From NCBI RefSeq assembly GCF_014197055.1, contig NZ_JACIEW010000007.1:124001-188000 (forward strand): a stretch of DNA of 64,000 nucleotides, given 5' to 3'. The notes below the pieces were generated by a model. The model was not told the DNA's origin. It ran no database searches and was given only the letters and a program-made list of their open reading frames with translations. Source of the DNA: Devosia subaequoris (GTDB lineage Bacteria > Pseudomonadota > Alphaproteobacteria > Rhizobiales > Devosiaceae). The position numbers and the translations under genes were made by a program. Shown here piece after piece: positions 42,851 to 51,962 of this stretch; within the stretch, counting starts at the first letter, position 1; the number at the start of each line of letters is the position of its first letter.

Positions 42851-44584
42851 GTGACCCTGCTTTCCAATCGACCGGCATGGCGCCTCGCCGTGGCTGCAAT
42901 GCTTGCCCTTATGGCCACCCCCCTTGCGGCACAAAGCGAGGCATCCGCAGGGCTGCGGCAGGCTGCGCAGGACATGCTCAAGCTGTTCCGCCCCAGTGTT
43001 ACTGGCTCCTATATGGCAGGGCAGCAGGCGCTCAAAGATCTGCGGACCGACGAGGCCGCGCGCTATTTCTCTGACGCGGCCCAAGCGGACTGGGACAATC
43101 CCATTCTGATAGAACGAGCCTTTGTGGCGCTGGCGACCGATGGGCAGATCGGCAAGGCCGCCTCCACGGCGCGACGCATGCTCGAACTCGATCCGGCTAA
43201 CGAACTGGCCGAACTTGTCGTCGCCTCCGAGGCGCTCAAGGAGCGTCGCTATGGTTCGGCCGTGCGCCAGCTCGGCCAGATCTCGCAGGACAGTTTCAGC
43301 GGCATCACCGCCGGCATATTGCGCGCCTGGGCGATGGTCGGGGACAATCGTGGCGACGACGCGCAGGCCCTGATGGAGAAGCTTGGGGCCAACGGGCTCG
43401 ATGAATTCCTCGTGTTCCATCGCGCGTTGATGGCCGAAGCCGCAGGCGATACCGAACTTGCACTGGAGCTGGCCGCACGCGCCTTTGAGGCGGAGCCCTA
43501 TGTGGCGCGCATGGCCGAAGTCTATGCCCGCATGCTGGCCAATGCCGGACGCTTCGACGAGGCCGTGGCCGTGCTCGACGCCTTCGAGGGCGAAGGTCTG
43601 ACCCACCCGATTATCGAAATCGTCCGCGAATCGATCGAGGCCGGACGGCGGCCTGGCGTGTTTGCCGCCAACGTGCAGATCGGCGCAGCCGAAATGTTTC
43701 ACGGCATTGGGGTGGCCCTGTCGCGCGATGGCAGCTCCGATCTGGCCCTGGTCTTCCTGCGGCTCGGCGTCTATCTCGATCCCGGCGCCGATGTGATCTC
43801 GCTGGCGCTTGGGCAATTGCTCGACATTGCCGGACAGCACCAGGCCGCCAACCAGATTTATGACGCCATTCCGGCCAATTCGGCCATGAAGCCCATGGCC
43901 GTCGTACGCATAGCTCAAAATCTGGATGCCACCGGCGACCGTGCAGAGGCCATCCGCCGCCTCCACAACATCATCGCGACGCGCCCTGACGATCTCGATG
44001 CAGTGTCCGTGCTGGGCGATTTGCTACGATATGACGAGGATTATTTGGCTGCCGCCGAGGCCTATACCAAGGCTTTGGAGATCACCGGCGGCGAGTCCCC
44101 GGCCGATTGGCGCTTCTACTATGTCCGCGGCATTGCTTATGAGCGTGCCAAGGAATGGCCCAAGGCCGAAGCCGACTTCCTCAAGGCTCTCGATCTCAAT
44201 CCGGACCAGCCCCAGGTCCTCAACTATCTGGGCTATAGCTGGATCGACCAGGACATGCATCTGGTGCGGGCGCTCGAAATGATCGAGACGGCGGTCGCCG
44301 CCCAGCCGCAGGATGGCTACATCATCGATTCGCTGGGTTGGGCCTTCTACAAGCTCGACCGCATGGAAGAGGCCGTGGAAACGCTGGAACGCGCCGTTAT
44401 GCTGCTGCCCAACGACCCCGAGATCAACGACCATCTGGGCGACGCCTATTGGAAGGTTGGACGCAAGCTCGAAGCGCGCTTCCAGTGGAACATCGCCCGC
44501 TCGGTCGACGAGACGGGCAATGTTGCTGAACGGGTTGGACCCAAGCTGGCCGAGGGGCTGACGCCCGCCTCCGAAACCCAGTAG
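42851..44584 (+). CDS. Secreted tetratricopeptide-repeat protein
   Basis: 577 residues with a signal peptide (about 1-28, ending TPLAA-QS) and an alpha-helical body of TPR-like repeats, clearest in the C-terminal third: ADFLKALDLNPDQPQVLNYL, then EDGYIIDSLGWA-like QPQDGYIIDSLGWAFYKLDR, then AVMLLPNDPEINDHLGDAYW. Such proteins act as periplasmic or outer-membrane assembly scaffolds; no specific partner is evident. Start is GTG at 42851 with GGGAGAA upstream. It ends 7 bases before ispE, so they are likely co-transcribed. This pairing is common in the order. Confidence 0.85.
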   Translation: MTLLSNRPAWRLAVAAMLALMATPLAAQSEASAGLRQAAQDMLKLFRPSVTGSYMAGQQALKDLRTDEAARYFSDAAQADWDNPILIERAFVALATDGQIGKAASTARRMLELDPANELAELVVASEALKERRYGSAVRQLGQISQDSFSGITAGILRAWAMVGDNRGDDAQALMEKLGANGLDEFLVFHRALMAEAAGDTELALELAARAFEAEPYVARMAEVYARMLANAGRFDEAVAVLDAFEGEGLTHPIIEIVRESIEAGRRPGVFAANVQIGAAEMFHGIGVALSRDGSSDLALVFLRLGVYLDPGADVISLALGQLLDIAGQHQAANQIYDAIPANSAMKPMAVVRIAQNLDATGDRAEAIRRLHNIIATRPDDLDAVSVLGDLLRYDEDYLAAAEAYTKALEITGGESPADWRFYYVRGIAYERAKEWPKAEADFLKALDLNPDQPQVLNYLGYSWIDQDMHLVRALEMIETAVAAQPQDGYIIDSLGWAFYKLDRMEEAVETLERAVMLLPNDPEINDHLGDAYWKVGRKLEARFQWNIARSVDETGNVAERVGPKLAEGLTPASETQ

Positions 44585-44591
44585 CCCGCCC

Positions 44592-45473
44592 ATGGTCCAG
44601 GCCATTGTTCAGACGGCGCCCGCCAAGATTAATCTGGCGCTGCATGTCACACATCGGCGCGAAGACGGCTATCACGATCTCGAAAGCCTGATCGTCTTCG
44701 CTAATATTTTTGACGAGCTCGAAGCGACCCCGGCGGACGAGGACGGTCTGACCATATCCGGGCCGTTCTCGAAAGGGCTCGGTGCTGGCCCCACCAATCT
44801 GGTGCTCAGGGCCGTAGCAGCTTTCCGCGCCCGCTGGCCGGATCTGTCGCCACCAGGTCTTAGCTTGCATCTGGTCAAGAACCTGCCGGTCGCCGCCGGC
44901 ATTGGCGGCGGTTCGGCCGATGCCGCGGCGGCGCTGCGCATCATGGCCAGCCGAGCTGCTGAGCCTGTGTCGGTCGCGGAACTGGCTGATCTGGCGGCAA
45001 CACTGGGCGCCGATGTGCCCGCCTGCCTGCTCTCGCGGCCGTTGGTGGCGCGGGGGGTGGGGGAGATCCTTTCGCCCTTGCCAGCATTTCCCCGGCTCTA
45101 TGTGACGGTTGTCAATCCGGGCGTCGCTGTGGCCACCGCAGATGTCTTTCGCCGCCTGCGTGCCCATGACAACTACTCTTTGCCGGCATTGCCCGAGCCC
45201 CTGACGCGACCGGCCCAGCTTGGCCTGTGGCTCAACGAAACCCGCAACGACTTGCAGCCGCCAGCAGTCAAACTGGTGCCAGAGATCGGTATCCTTATCG
45301 AGGAACTCGCCGAGACCCCCGGTTGCATGATGTCGCGCATGTCCGGCTCCGGAGCCACGGTCTTCGGCCTGTTTGGCTCGGAGGGTCAGGCGCATGAGGC
45401 GGCCAATCACGTTCGGCGGAGGTATCCGGAATACTGGACCGCCGCCGCCGCGATATCCTCTCCGGCCATCTGA
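44592..45473 (+). CDS. ispE: 4-diphosphocytidyl-2-C-methyl-D-erythritol kinase
   Basis: ATP-dependent kinase of the non-mevalonate isoprenoid pathway. 293 residues of the GHMP family. Motifs: N-terminal APAKINLALHVTHRREDGYH, ATP-binding LPVAAGIGGGSADAAAALR (about 97-115) and C-terminal MSRMSGSGATVFGLF. Start ATG at 44592, right after the TPR gene. ispH (about 15 kb downstream) acts later in the same pathway, and the polyprenyl synthase gene at 48.0 kb uses its products. Confidence 0.96.
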   Translation: MVQAIVQTAPAKINLALHVTHRREDGYHDLESLIVFANIFDELEATPADEDGLTISGPFSKGLGAGPTNLVLRAVAAFRARWPDLSPPGLSLHLVKNLPVAAGIGGGSADAAAALRIMASRAAEPVSVAELADLAATLGADVPACLLSRPLVARGVGEILSPLPAFPRLYVTVVNPGVAVATADVFRRLRAHDNYSLPALPEPLTRPAQLGLWLNETRNDLQPPAVKLVPEIGILIEELAETPGCMMSRMSGSGATVFGLFGSEGQAHEAANHVRRRYPEYWTAAAAISSPAI

Positions 45474-45622
45474 CCCCCTGTTTGATGCAAATGTGATCGC
45501 TATAAAACGGTTGGACGGTTTTGAGCCTTAGCGGCTTCTGCTAATAAATCTCGGGGGCGAATCTTATTTTTGAATGTGCGGACGGAAGTCGGCGCTTTCT
45601 GGCTATCTGGATCCTGACGGCA

Positions 45623-47965
45623 TTGCCTTTCCCAACCCTGCTCAAATCCATCGCGGTGGTCGGCCTGACCATGGCGCTGGCCGCCTGCTCCGGCGGCGGA
45701 TCGTCCTCATCAAGTTCCAGTTCGAGCAGCGGTTCGGGCGGCGGCGGGTCCAGTTCGGTCCCAAGCTATGTGTTTACGCCAGCGCCCGGCGCGACCTGGG
45801 GCACACGCAGCGTCACCTTCAATGCCGCGCAAGCTGCTGCGTTTGCCGCCTCGGCCGAGTTCCGTGCCAGCGATGCACTCTGCGCCACGGTTGGGTGTGG
45901 TGTCACGCCGACTGGCACCGAGTCGGCGGCCTTCTTGCTGCATGGCGTCAACTGGGCTCACTCCGCCGGACTGACGGGCACGGGCGAGACAATCGCCATT
46001 GTCGATGACGGCTTTCGCCTGTCCCATCAGGAATTGGCCGGCAAGACCATCACGCAGACCGGCATATTGCCCAACAAGGGACACGGAACCTTTGTCGCCT
46101 CGCTCGCTGCGGGCCAGAAGGATGGGGTGGGGATGCACGGCGTCGCACCCGGTGCCGATCTGCACCTGACCTCCTTTGCGCCCTCCGGCTCAGGGTTCAG
46201 CATTGCCAATGTCACAGCCGGCACTCTGGCGTCCGCTAGTCTGAATGCAGTCGCACAGAACAATTCGTGGGGGTTCGAAGTCTCGTCCCTGACCTTGGAC
46301 ACCTACCTTAAGAACAATCCCGGCGCCACAACTGCACAAGGCCTGAACGCCACCCTCGGCCATGGCTCGGCCAATTGGCAGAGCTATATCGATGCTTTGG
46401 ATAGTTTCCAGAACACGGGCGTCATTGTCTGGGCGCTGTCGAACAGCAACAGCTTTACTTCCGGCGATGTCATGGCCGCCTTGCCCTATTTCGAACCGCG
46501 TCTGGCGGAGTCCTGGATAGCGGCAGCCAATGGCTATTTTGAGGTCAATGGCAGCGGCGACATTACCCGGGCGGTTCGGCTGTCGGCGGCCTGCGGTCTG
46601 GCAGCCAAATTTTGTCTGGCTGGCGACGGCATCACCACTGGTGCCTGGAACAGCAGCGATAGCGCTTATGGTAGCAGCCTTGGCACTTCATTTGTCGCGC
46701 CGCAGGTCTCAGGCGCTGTCGCCTTGCTCGCCGAGGCATTTCCCGACATGACGCCGTCCGAATGGGCGCAGCGCCTGCTGGCCAGTGCAGACAATTCCTG
46801 GTTCGCCGCCCAGGGCGTCCCACTTGCCGGCACGATCGACTATGGCAATGGTGTTACGCATTCCTATTCGACCGAATGGGGCCACGGCGTGATGGATATT
46901 CGGGCCGCGCTCAGCCCAATCGGCTCGGTCTCGGTATTGAGCGGCTCCAGCGTCGCCAGCGCGGAACGCCATAGCTTGTCCGAGAGCACCATCGTGGCGC
47001 CGGCAAGCTTTGGCGATTCTCTTAGCCGCGCGCTCGAGCCACAGCAAATGGCGGTGTTCGATGCGCTCAACCGCGCCTTTTCCGTGTCGTCGGCCAGCGC
47101 GGTGCAGACAGCACCGACAACTGTGCTGCCGCGCCTTCCCGGTCAGGCCAGCGTCGATCAGGGAGATGATGGGCTTAATCTGTCCCACACCCATGACCTG
47201 GCCGGCACCGTGACCGGCTTTGGCGGAGCGGGCGGGGAGACCTCGGTACTCTCCATAGCCGGGGAAAGCCTACTCGTGGCTTCGATTGCCCCTGTCGGTG
47301 CGGCAGGCGAACTGACCACCTATGGCTTCGCCGCCGAGCACGGCGCGGTAGACAATGGCGCGCTGGCCGGAGCTGGCATGACTCTCTCCCTGCCGCTCGG
47401 CAGCGGGCAGGTCCGGCTCGGCGCTACCTTGGCGGGGGAAGAGGGAGCGGTGATGGGGCTCGATGGCGGAACAGCCTTCGATTTTGGGTCCGGAAGCGCC
47501 ATCGGTGCACTGAGCCTGGCACTGGAACAGCCAATGTCGCCGGGCCTGTCGCTGTTCGGTCACCTCGAATATGGCGCGGTCGCGCGCCAGGGCGGCGGCA
47601 ATAGCTTGGTCTCTGACCTTTCGGGCCTGACCTTTTCCGGCATGGAGATCGGCGCCAGTTTCGCCGATGCACTCGTCGCCGGCGACCGTCTGACCCTGTC
47701 AGTGTCGCAGCCCCTGAAAATCGAATCCGGCACGGTGGAATTGACCCGGCCAGTTGCGCGCGTGGCCGATGGCAGTATCGTCAACCAGACCTCAAGCGCT
47801 GAGCTCGCATCATCGGGTCGGGAGATCGATTTGGGGCTGTCCTATCAGGCCAGTCTGCCCAACCAGGCTTCACTCAGCCTTGGCTTCAAACACGCTATCA
47901 GCGCAGGACACGTCGCTGGACAGATCGGCTCGGGGCTGATGATCGGCTATCGCCAGAACTTCTAG
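45623..47965 (+). CDS. Subtilisin-like (S8) lipoprotein with autotransporter-like C-terminus
   Basis: 780 residues. Lipoprotein signal with cysteine at residue 22 (MALAAC), then a Ser/Gly-rich linker (about 23-45), an S8 protease domain (about 100-430) and a C-terminal beta-rich domain (about 520-780) ending in aromatic Phe, as in autotransporters. Catalytic triad: Asp128 in AIVDDGFRLSHQEL, His154 in KGHGTFVASLAAG, Ser356 in LGTSFVAPQVSGAVA. The start is TTG at 45623; the first ATG (45671) would remove the signal's N-terminal region. A stop codon at 45545 rules out an upstream start in frame. Similar layout: SphB1 and NalP, outer-membrane lipoproteins that cut other secreted proteins. Confidence 0.85.
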   Translation: MPFPTLLKSIAVVGLTMALAACSGGGSSSSSSSSSSGSGGGGSSSVPSYVFTPAPGATWGTRSVTFNAAQAAAFAASAEFRASDALCATVGCGVTPTGTESAAFLLHGVNWAHSAGLTGTGETIAIVDDGFRLSHQELAGKTITQTGILPNKGHGTFVASLAAGQKDGVGMHGVAPGADLHLTSFAPSGSGFSIANVTAGTLASASLNAVAQNNSWGFEVSSLTLDTYLKNNPGATTAQGLNATLGHGSANWQSYIDALDSFQNTGVIVWALSNSNSFTSGDVMAALPYFEPRLAESWIAAANGYFEVNGSGDITRAVRLSAACGLAAKFCLAGDGITTGAWNSSDSAYGSSLGTSFVAPQVSGAVALLAEAFPDMTPSEWAQRLLASADNSWFAAQGVPLAGTIDYGNGVTHSYSTEWGHGVMDIRAALSPIGSVSVLSGSSVASAERHSLSESTIVAPASFGDSLSRALEPQQMAVFDALNRAFSVSSASAVQTAPTTVLPRLPGQASVDQGDDGLNLSHTHDLAGTVTGFGGAGGETSVLSIAGESLLVASIAPVGAAGELTTYGFAAEHGAVDNGALAGAGMTLSLPLGSGQVRLGATLAGEEGAVMGLDGGTAFDFGSGSAIGALSLALEQPMSPGLSLFGHLEYGAVARQGGGNSLVSDLSGLTFSGMEIGASFADALVAGDRLTLSVSQPLKIESGTVELTRPVARVADGSIVNQTSSAELASSGREIDLGLSYQASLPNQASLSLGFKHAISAGHVAGQIGSGLMIGYRQNF

Positions 47966-47967
47966 GG

Positions 47968-48987
47968 CTAACTTGCGCGGCTGACGCTGTGGACCACCAC
48001 ATCGGCCAGAATGGATTTCATCTCGCTTTCAGGCAGATGATCCAGGGCCGAGATGGCGGCCTTGGCGTGTTCCTGCGCCTTTTCCAGGGTCTTCTTCAGC
48101 GTCTCGTAGCGGTTGAAGATGGCCACCACCTGATGCACTTCGAGGTCGGTGGCTTCGGCATTGCCCAAAGCGGCAGCGATCAGCGCGCGCTCGCTTTCAC
48201 TGGCGGACTGCAGCGCCAGGATCACCGGCAGGGTCATCTTGCCCTCGCGCAGATCGTCGCCGACATTCTTGCCCAGCGTACCCGACTGCCCGCCATAATC
48301 GAGGGCATCATCGACAAGCTGGAAGGCATTGCCTAATTCCAGACCATACAGCGCCAGCGCTTTGCGACCGGCCTCGTCGGCCCCGCCCGACATGGCGCCC
48401 ACCTCACAGGCTGCTTCGAACAGCACTGCGGTCTTGGCGCGGATCACTTCGGCATAGTCGGCGGCGGTCGTCTCGAGATCGCCCGTTTTGGCGAGCTGAA
48501 AGACTTCACCTTCTGCCATCACCGCAGAAGCGGCGGACAGCACTCCGAGCGCATCAACGTCGCGAGTTTCCACCATCATCATGAAGGCCTGGCCGAGCAG
48601 GAAGTCGCCCACCAGGATTGAGGCCTTATTGCCCCAGACCATACGGGCGGCCGGCTTGCCGCGGCGCATGTCGCTTTCGTCCACCACGTCGTCGTGCAGC
48701 AGCGTGGCATTGTGCATGAACTCGACGGCGGCGGCGAAATTGGTGGCGCTGCCATCGCCCTTGCCGAACAGGGTCGCAGCGGCGACTGTCAGCATGGGCC
48801 TCAAACGCTTGCCACCACTTTCGATCAGATAGCGGGCCAGTTCGGGCACCATGTCCACATGGCTTTCGGCGCGCTCCAGAATAAGCGCGTTGACGCGCGC
48901 CATGTCGTCCGCGGTGGCAGCTATCAGCCGCTCCACCGGGTTCACCTCTGGCACTTCATTGATCTGGGGCAGAACTGACACCGCCAT
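47968..48987 (-). CDS. ispB: Trans-polyprenyl diphosphate synthase
   Basis: Makes a long all-trans isoprenoid chain, probably the ubiquinone side chain (decaprenyl or octaprenyl). 339 residues. First Asp-rich motif LLHDDVVDESDMRRG (about 97-111); second motif LVDDALDYGG (about 227-236); GGKRLRPMLT at about 58-67 for substrate binding. Chain length cannot be read with certainty. I chose the ATG at 48987 with AAGGA upstream; another ATG at 49041 would add 18 residues and has no ribosome site. It is divergent from the TrmN6-like gene and 2 bases from the S8 gene's stop (convergent). Confidence 0.93.
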   Translation of the reverse strand: MAVSVLPQINEVPEVNPVERLIAATADDMARVNALILERAESHVDMVPELARYLIESGGKRLRPMLTVAAATLFGKGDGSATNFAAAVEFMHNATLLHDDVVDESDMRRGKPAARMVWGNKASILVGDFLLGQAFMMMVETRDVDALGVLSAASAVMAEGEVFQLAKTGDLETTAADYAEVIRAKTAVLFEAACEVGAMSGGADEAGRKALALYGLELGNAFQLVDDALDYGGQSGTLGKNVGDDLREGKMTLPVILALQSASESERALIAAALGNAEATDLEVHQVVAIFNRYETLKKTLEKAQEHAKAAISALDHLPESEMKSILADVVVHSVSRAS

Positions 48988-49074
48988 AAAGTCCTTGATG
49001 CCTGAAGGGCAATTTGGGTTGAGACCGTAGCGCCCAGCCATGTATGGTCGGGCAAAACCAGCCTTCCGGTTGCG

Positions 49075-49860
49075 ATGTCCCTAGACCAGCCTGCCCAGTT
49101 TGTAAAACATCAAACCATCACGCGCGACGCCTTTTTGGGCGGGCGGCTCACTCTGTCGCAGCCCCGCAACGGTTTTCGCGCCGGACTGGACAGTGTCCTG
49201 CTCGGCGCCGCCGTTCCTGCGGGCACGCGCAACCTGCTCGATATGGGGGCGGGCGTGGGAGCGGCCGGGCTGAGCGCCCTGGCTATGGGGCTCGCGGAGA
49301 AGGCATGTCTGGTTGAACGCGACGACGCGACGTTGGGGTTGGCCCGGGACAATATTGTGCAAAATGGCTTCGCCGACCGTGCCGATCTGCTGGCGCTCGA
49401 CATTCTCTCCAAGGGTGCTGAGCGTCGCGCCGCTGGTCTTGGTGATAATGCCCACGATGTAGTGATTGCCAATCCCCCCTTTTTCGGTGCGGGGCAGGGC
49501 ACGCGAGCGCCCGATGCCGCGAGGGCCAATGCGAGGCACATGGACGCCGATAGTCTTGAAACCTGGGTGAAATGCGCTGCGACAGCCGCCAGCGCCGGTG
49601 GCAGGGCAATCTTCATCTATCCTGCCGAAGGTCTCGCGGCCCTCCTGACGGCCTTCGATCGTCGCTTTGGCGACATCAACGTGCTGCCGCTCTGTCCGCG
49701 GCCGGCACAATCGGTCACTCGCATTCTTGTGCGCGGGATAAAGGGCTCGCGGGCGCCTGTAAGATTGCTGGCGTCGCGACCCCTGCACGGCGAATTTGGC
49801 AACGGTTTTGCCCCCGAATTCGACGCCATTTTGCGCGGTGCGGCGGTGCTGGACTGGTAA
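49075..49860 (+). CDS. TrmN6-like methyltransferase (tRNA1(Val) adenine-N6 family)
   Basis: 261 residues. The N-terminus ITRDAFLGGRLTLSQPRNGF and the SAM site LLDMGAGVGAAGLSAL, followed by the catalytic NPPF motif (VIANPPFFGAGQG), are as in TrmN6/YfiC and HemK-like N6-adenine enzymes. The C-terminus has ITRILVRGIKGSR, typical of COG4123. A nucleic-acid N6-adenine target is likely, but the exact tRNA site is not proven. Start ATG at 49075. This gene order (polyprenyl synthase, methyltransferase, S49 peptidase) is conserved in Hyphomicrobiales. Confidence 0.87.
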   Translation: MSLDQPAQFVKHQTITRDAFLGGRLTLSQPRNGFRAGLDSVLLGAAVPAGTRNLLDMGAGVGAAGLSALAMGLAEKACLVERDDATLGLARDNIVQNGFADRADLLALDILSKGAERRAAGLGDNAHDVVIANPPFFGAGQGTRAPDAARANARHMDADSLETWVKCAATAASAGGRAIFIYPAEGLAALLTAFDRRFGDINVLPLCPRPAQSVTRILVRGIKGSRAPVRLLASRPLHGEFGNGFAPEFDAILRGAAVLDW

Positions 49861-49907
49861 TGGCGCCACCGCCTGCCTAAATGTCCTGAACATGCAAGGG
49901 AGCACAC

Positions 49908-50753
49908 ATGAACGAGACGCCCGCAGGCACCAAGCGCAATTGGCTGAGTCGCCTGATCCATCGCCCGCCCGTGGTTCCGGTGGTGCGCCTGCAGGGTGTG
50001 ATCGCCGCCGAACAGCGTCCCGGCCGACTCAATATCGCTACGGTGGAACCGCTGCTGGCTAAGGCCTTCAGCATCAAATCAGCGCCCGCCGTGGCTGTTG
50101 TCATCAATTCACCTGGCGGATCGCCGGTGCAGAGCCGGTTGATTTCAAAGCGCATTCGCGATCTGGCCAACGAGCATAACAAGCCCGTGCTGGTTTTCGT
50201 TGAGGACGCTGCTGCCTCGGGGGGTTATTTTATCGCCGTGGCCGGAGACGAGATCTTTGTCGACCCGTCCTCGATTGTGGGCTCGGTCGGCGTCATCATG
50301 GCAACCTTCGGCTTCGTGGGCGCCATCGACAAGCTCGGCATCGAGCGCCGCGTGCATACGGCGGGCCGAAACAAATCGACGCTCGACCCCTTCCTGCCGG
50401 AAAAGGCTGAAGACGTGGAGCGCATCAAACGCTTCGAACTCGACATCCATCAGGTCTTCATCGACCATGTGAAGGCCGGGCGCGGAGAACGGCTCAAGGC
50501 CGACGACGATACTTTGTTCACCGGCGAATGGTGGACCGGCGTGAGGGGTGTGGAACTGGGCCTTGTCGACGCCATTGGCGATCTGCACACCGTCCTGCGC
50601 GAGCGCTTTGGCCCCGAAGTGGTGCTCAAGCCCATCGCGCCCAAACGCCCCTTCTTCGCTTTGCCCCGCCTGGGATTTTCGGCTCAGGGCATGGTAGAGG
50701 ACGTCACCACCTCCTTCGAAGATCGCGCCTGGTGGGCGCGGATTGGTCTCTAG
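49908..50753 (+). CDS. S49-family serine peptidase (SppA/SohB-like)
   Basis: 281 residues, the single-domain length of short S49 peptidases. The nucleophile is Ser104 in DAAASGGYFIAVAGDEIF and the general base is Lys156 in GRNKSTLDPF; VVINSPGGSPVQS at about 64-76 forms the oxyanion region. There is no signal peptide, and only a weak hydrophobic stretch at the start, so it may be cytoplasmic or loosely membrane-bound. SppA digests released signal peptides, but this role is not shown here. The start at 49908 has AAGGGAG upstream. Confidence 0.92.
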   Translation: MNETPAGTKRNWLSRLIHRPPVVPVVRLQGVIAAEQRPGRLNIATVEPLLAKAFSIKSAPAVAVVINSPGGSPVQSRLISKRIRDLANEHNKPVLVFVEDAAASGGYFIAVAGDEIFVDPSSIVGSVGVIMATFGFVGAIDKLGIERRVHTAGRNKSTLDPFLPEKAEDVERIKRFELDIHQVFIDHVKAGRGERLKADDDTLFTGEWWTGVRGVELGLVDAIGDLHTVLRERFGPEVVLKPIAPKRPFFALPRLGFSAQGMVEDVTTSFEDRAWWARIGL

Positions 50754-50763
50754 GTCTTAAAGC

Positions 50764-50985
50764 ATGCTCCTGCGCATTCTGCTCTTTGTCGGCCTCGGCC
50801 TGTTGATCTACTTCGGCATTCGCCGCATCTGGAAGGATTGGACTAACAAGTTCAACCACGACGCAGAGGAAGCCAAGCGCGTCGCCCGCGAACGCGACCG
50901 GGCAGAGCGCGCCAAGCCCGGCGTTATCGACCTCAAGCGCGGCGAGGACGGCACTTATCGACCGAAGGACGGGGATCGCGACTAG
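50764..50985 (+). CDS. Small single-span membrane protein
   Basis: 73 residues: one membrane helix (LLRILLFVGLGLLIYFGI, about 2-19) followed by a charged, Lys/Arg/Asp-rich cytoplasmic tail rich in REARD-like repeats. I do not recognise a family. It starts 10 bases after the S49 peptidase stop, so it is probably translated with it; a partner role for the peptidase is only inferred from position. Its last 4 bases overlap the end of the convergent phosphotransferase gene. Confidence 0.6.
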   Translation: MLLRILLFVGLGLLIYFGIRRIWKDWTNKFNHDAEEAKRVARERDRAERAKPGVIDLKRGEDGTYRPKDGDRD

Positions 50986-51845
50986 CGGCTGTCCAGGATG
51001 CGCCGGCACCAAGCCATCAGCGCCAGATCGTCTGTTGCGAAGGACCAGTAGGCGGCTAGCCAACGCCTGGCGTTCGGGTAGTGGGCCGTAAGATTGTGTT
51101 CTGCAAGCCAGCCCATTGCCAGCGCGCGGTCTGTATCGGTTACTTCTGGCGAGATTTCTCTGTCGAGATAGGCGACCGCACTCCAGGCTTCCATGCGTGA
51201 GTCGCCCTTGATCGTTGACGCTCCAAAGTCGAGCACTGCCGAGACGGTACTGCCATGCGCCAGCACGTTGGCAGGGAAATAGTCCATATGCACGAGCGCC
51301 GGCCGGAATGGCTCCGGCAGCTCGAGATGACGCATCGCCGCTACGGCCGGGCGCAGGTCGGCTGGACAGCAGGCCAGGCTGCGCTCCAGCCTGACGCGGA
51401 GAAAGCCTGTCCAGTCAGTGGTGTGCAGCCCCTGACCGCCCAAAAGTGGACCATAACCCGGACGGTCGACTGATATGGTTTTGATCTGACCGGCCGTATC
51501 GAGATAGTCGTTGAGCAGCTTGGTGCGCTCGGTCCCGGACACGCTCCCCAGGAGCTGGGAGACCGGTTGCCCAAATAGTCGGGGTTCAATGCTGAAGACC
51601 CGCCCATTCAGCGTCTCCACGCGGTCCACCGATGGGACTTGAAACGTCAAATGCCGGGCCCCGGTCTTGATCTCGGCCATCAAGCTGGCCCTTTGTTCGG
51701 CAGCTGCCACCACGGCCCCTGCGCGCAAAATGCGAACGACACGCGCATCGTCCAGCGCATAGACACACGCTTCGCCTCCCGCTCCGAGCAGGGTCGCCTC
51801 CGGATAGCCGAGATAGGCCAGTATGTCGCGGTCAGTGGCGCCCAT
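50982..51845 (-). CDS. Aminoglycoside-phosphotransferase-fold (APH) protein
   Basis: 287 residues of the APH/choline-kinase fold. Catalytic loop LVHMDYFPANVLAHG (Brenner-type HxDxxxxN) and metal-binding VLDFGASTIKGD are present. The N-lobe GAGGEACVYALDD is a phosphate-anchoring loop. No resistance gene neighbours are seen; the substrate is unknown and it should not be called a resistance gene. I chose the ATG at 51845; an earlier in-frame start would overlap the glyQ start region. Confidence 0.85.
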   Translation of the reverse strand: MGATDRDILAYLGYPEATLLGAGGEACVYALDDARVVRILRAGAVVAAAEQRASLMAEIKTGARHLTFQVPSVDRVETLNGRVFSIEPRLFGQPVSQLLGSVSGTERTKLLNDYLDTAGQIKTISVDRPGYGPLLGGQGLHTTDWTGFLRVRLERSLACCPADLRPAVAAMRHLELPEPFRPALVHMDYFPANVLAHGSTVSAVLDFGASTIKGDSRMEAWSAVAYLDREISPEVTDTDRALAMGWLAEHNLTAHYPNARRWLAAYWSFATDDLALMAWCRRILDSR

Positions 51846-51962
51846 AGCTGCATCTGCGTGTGACTGAGATTGCGTGTCAATGCAGGCTTTGTCCTCCGCG
51901 CCATTGACCACTCCGGCGTGCCCCACTAGAGCTTTGTCCCGCTTCAATGCAGGACTTTTGAC

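Noticed and set aside
45690-45760. Serine- and glycine-coding repeats that could look like a tandem DNA repeat.
   Set aside because: They code for the Ser/Gly linker after the lipobox; no regular repeat unit beyond codon repetition.
50982-51845. Possible aminoglycoside resistance gene.
   Set aside because: Only the general kinase-like fold is supported; no resistance context, mobile element or specific substrate signature.
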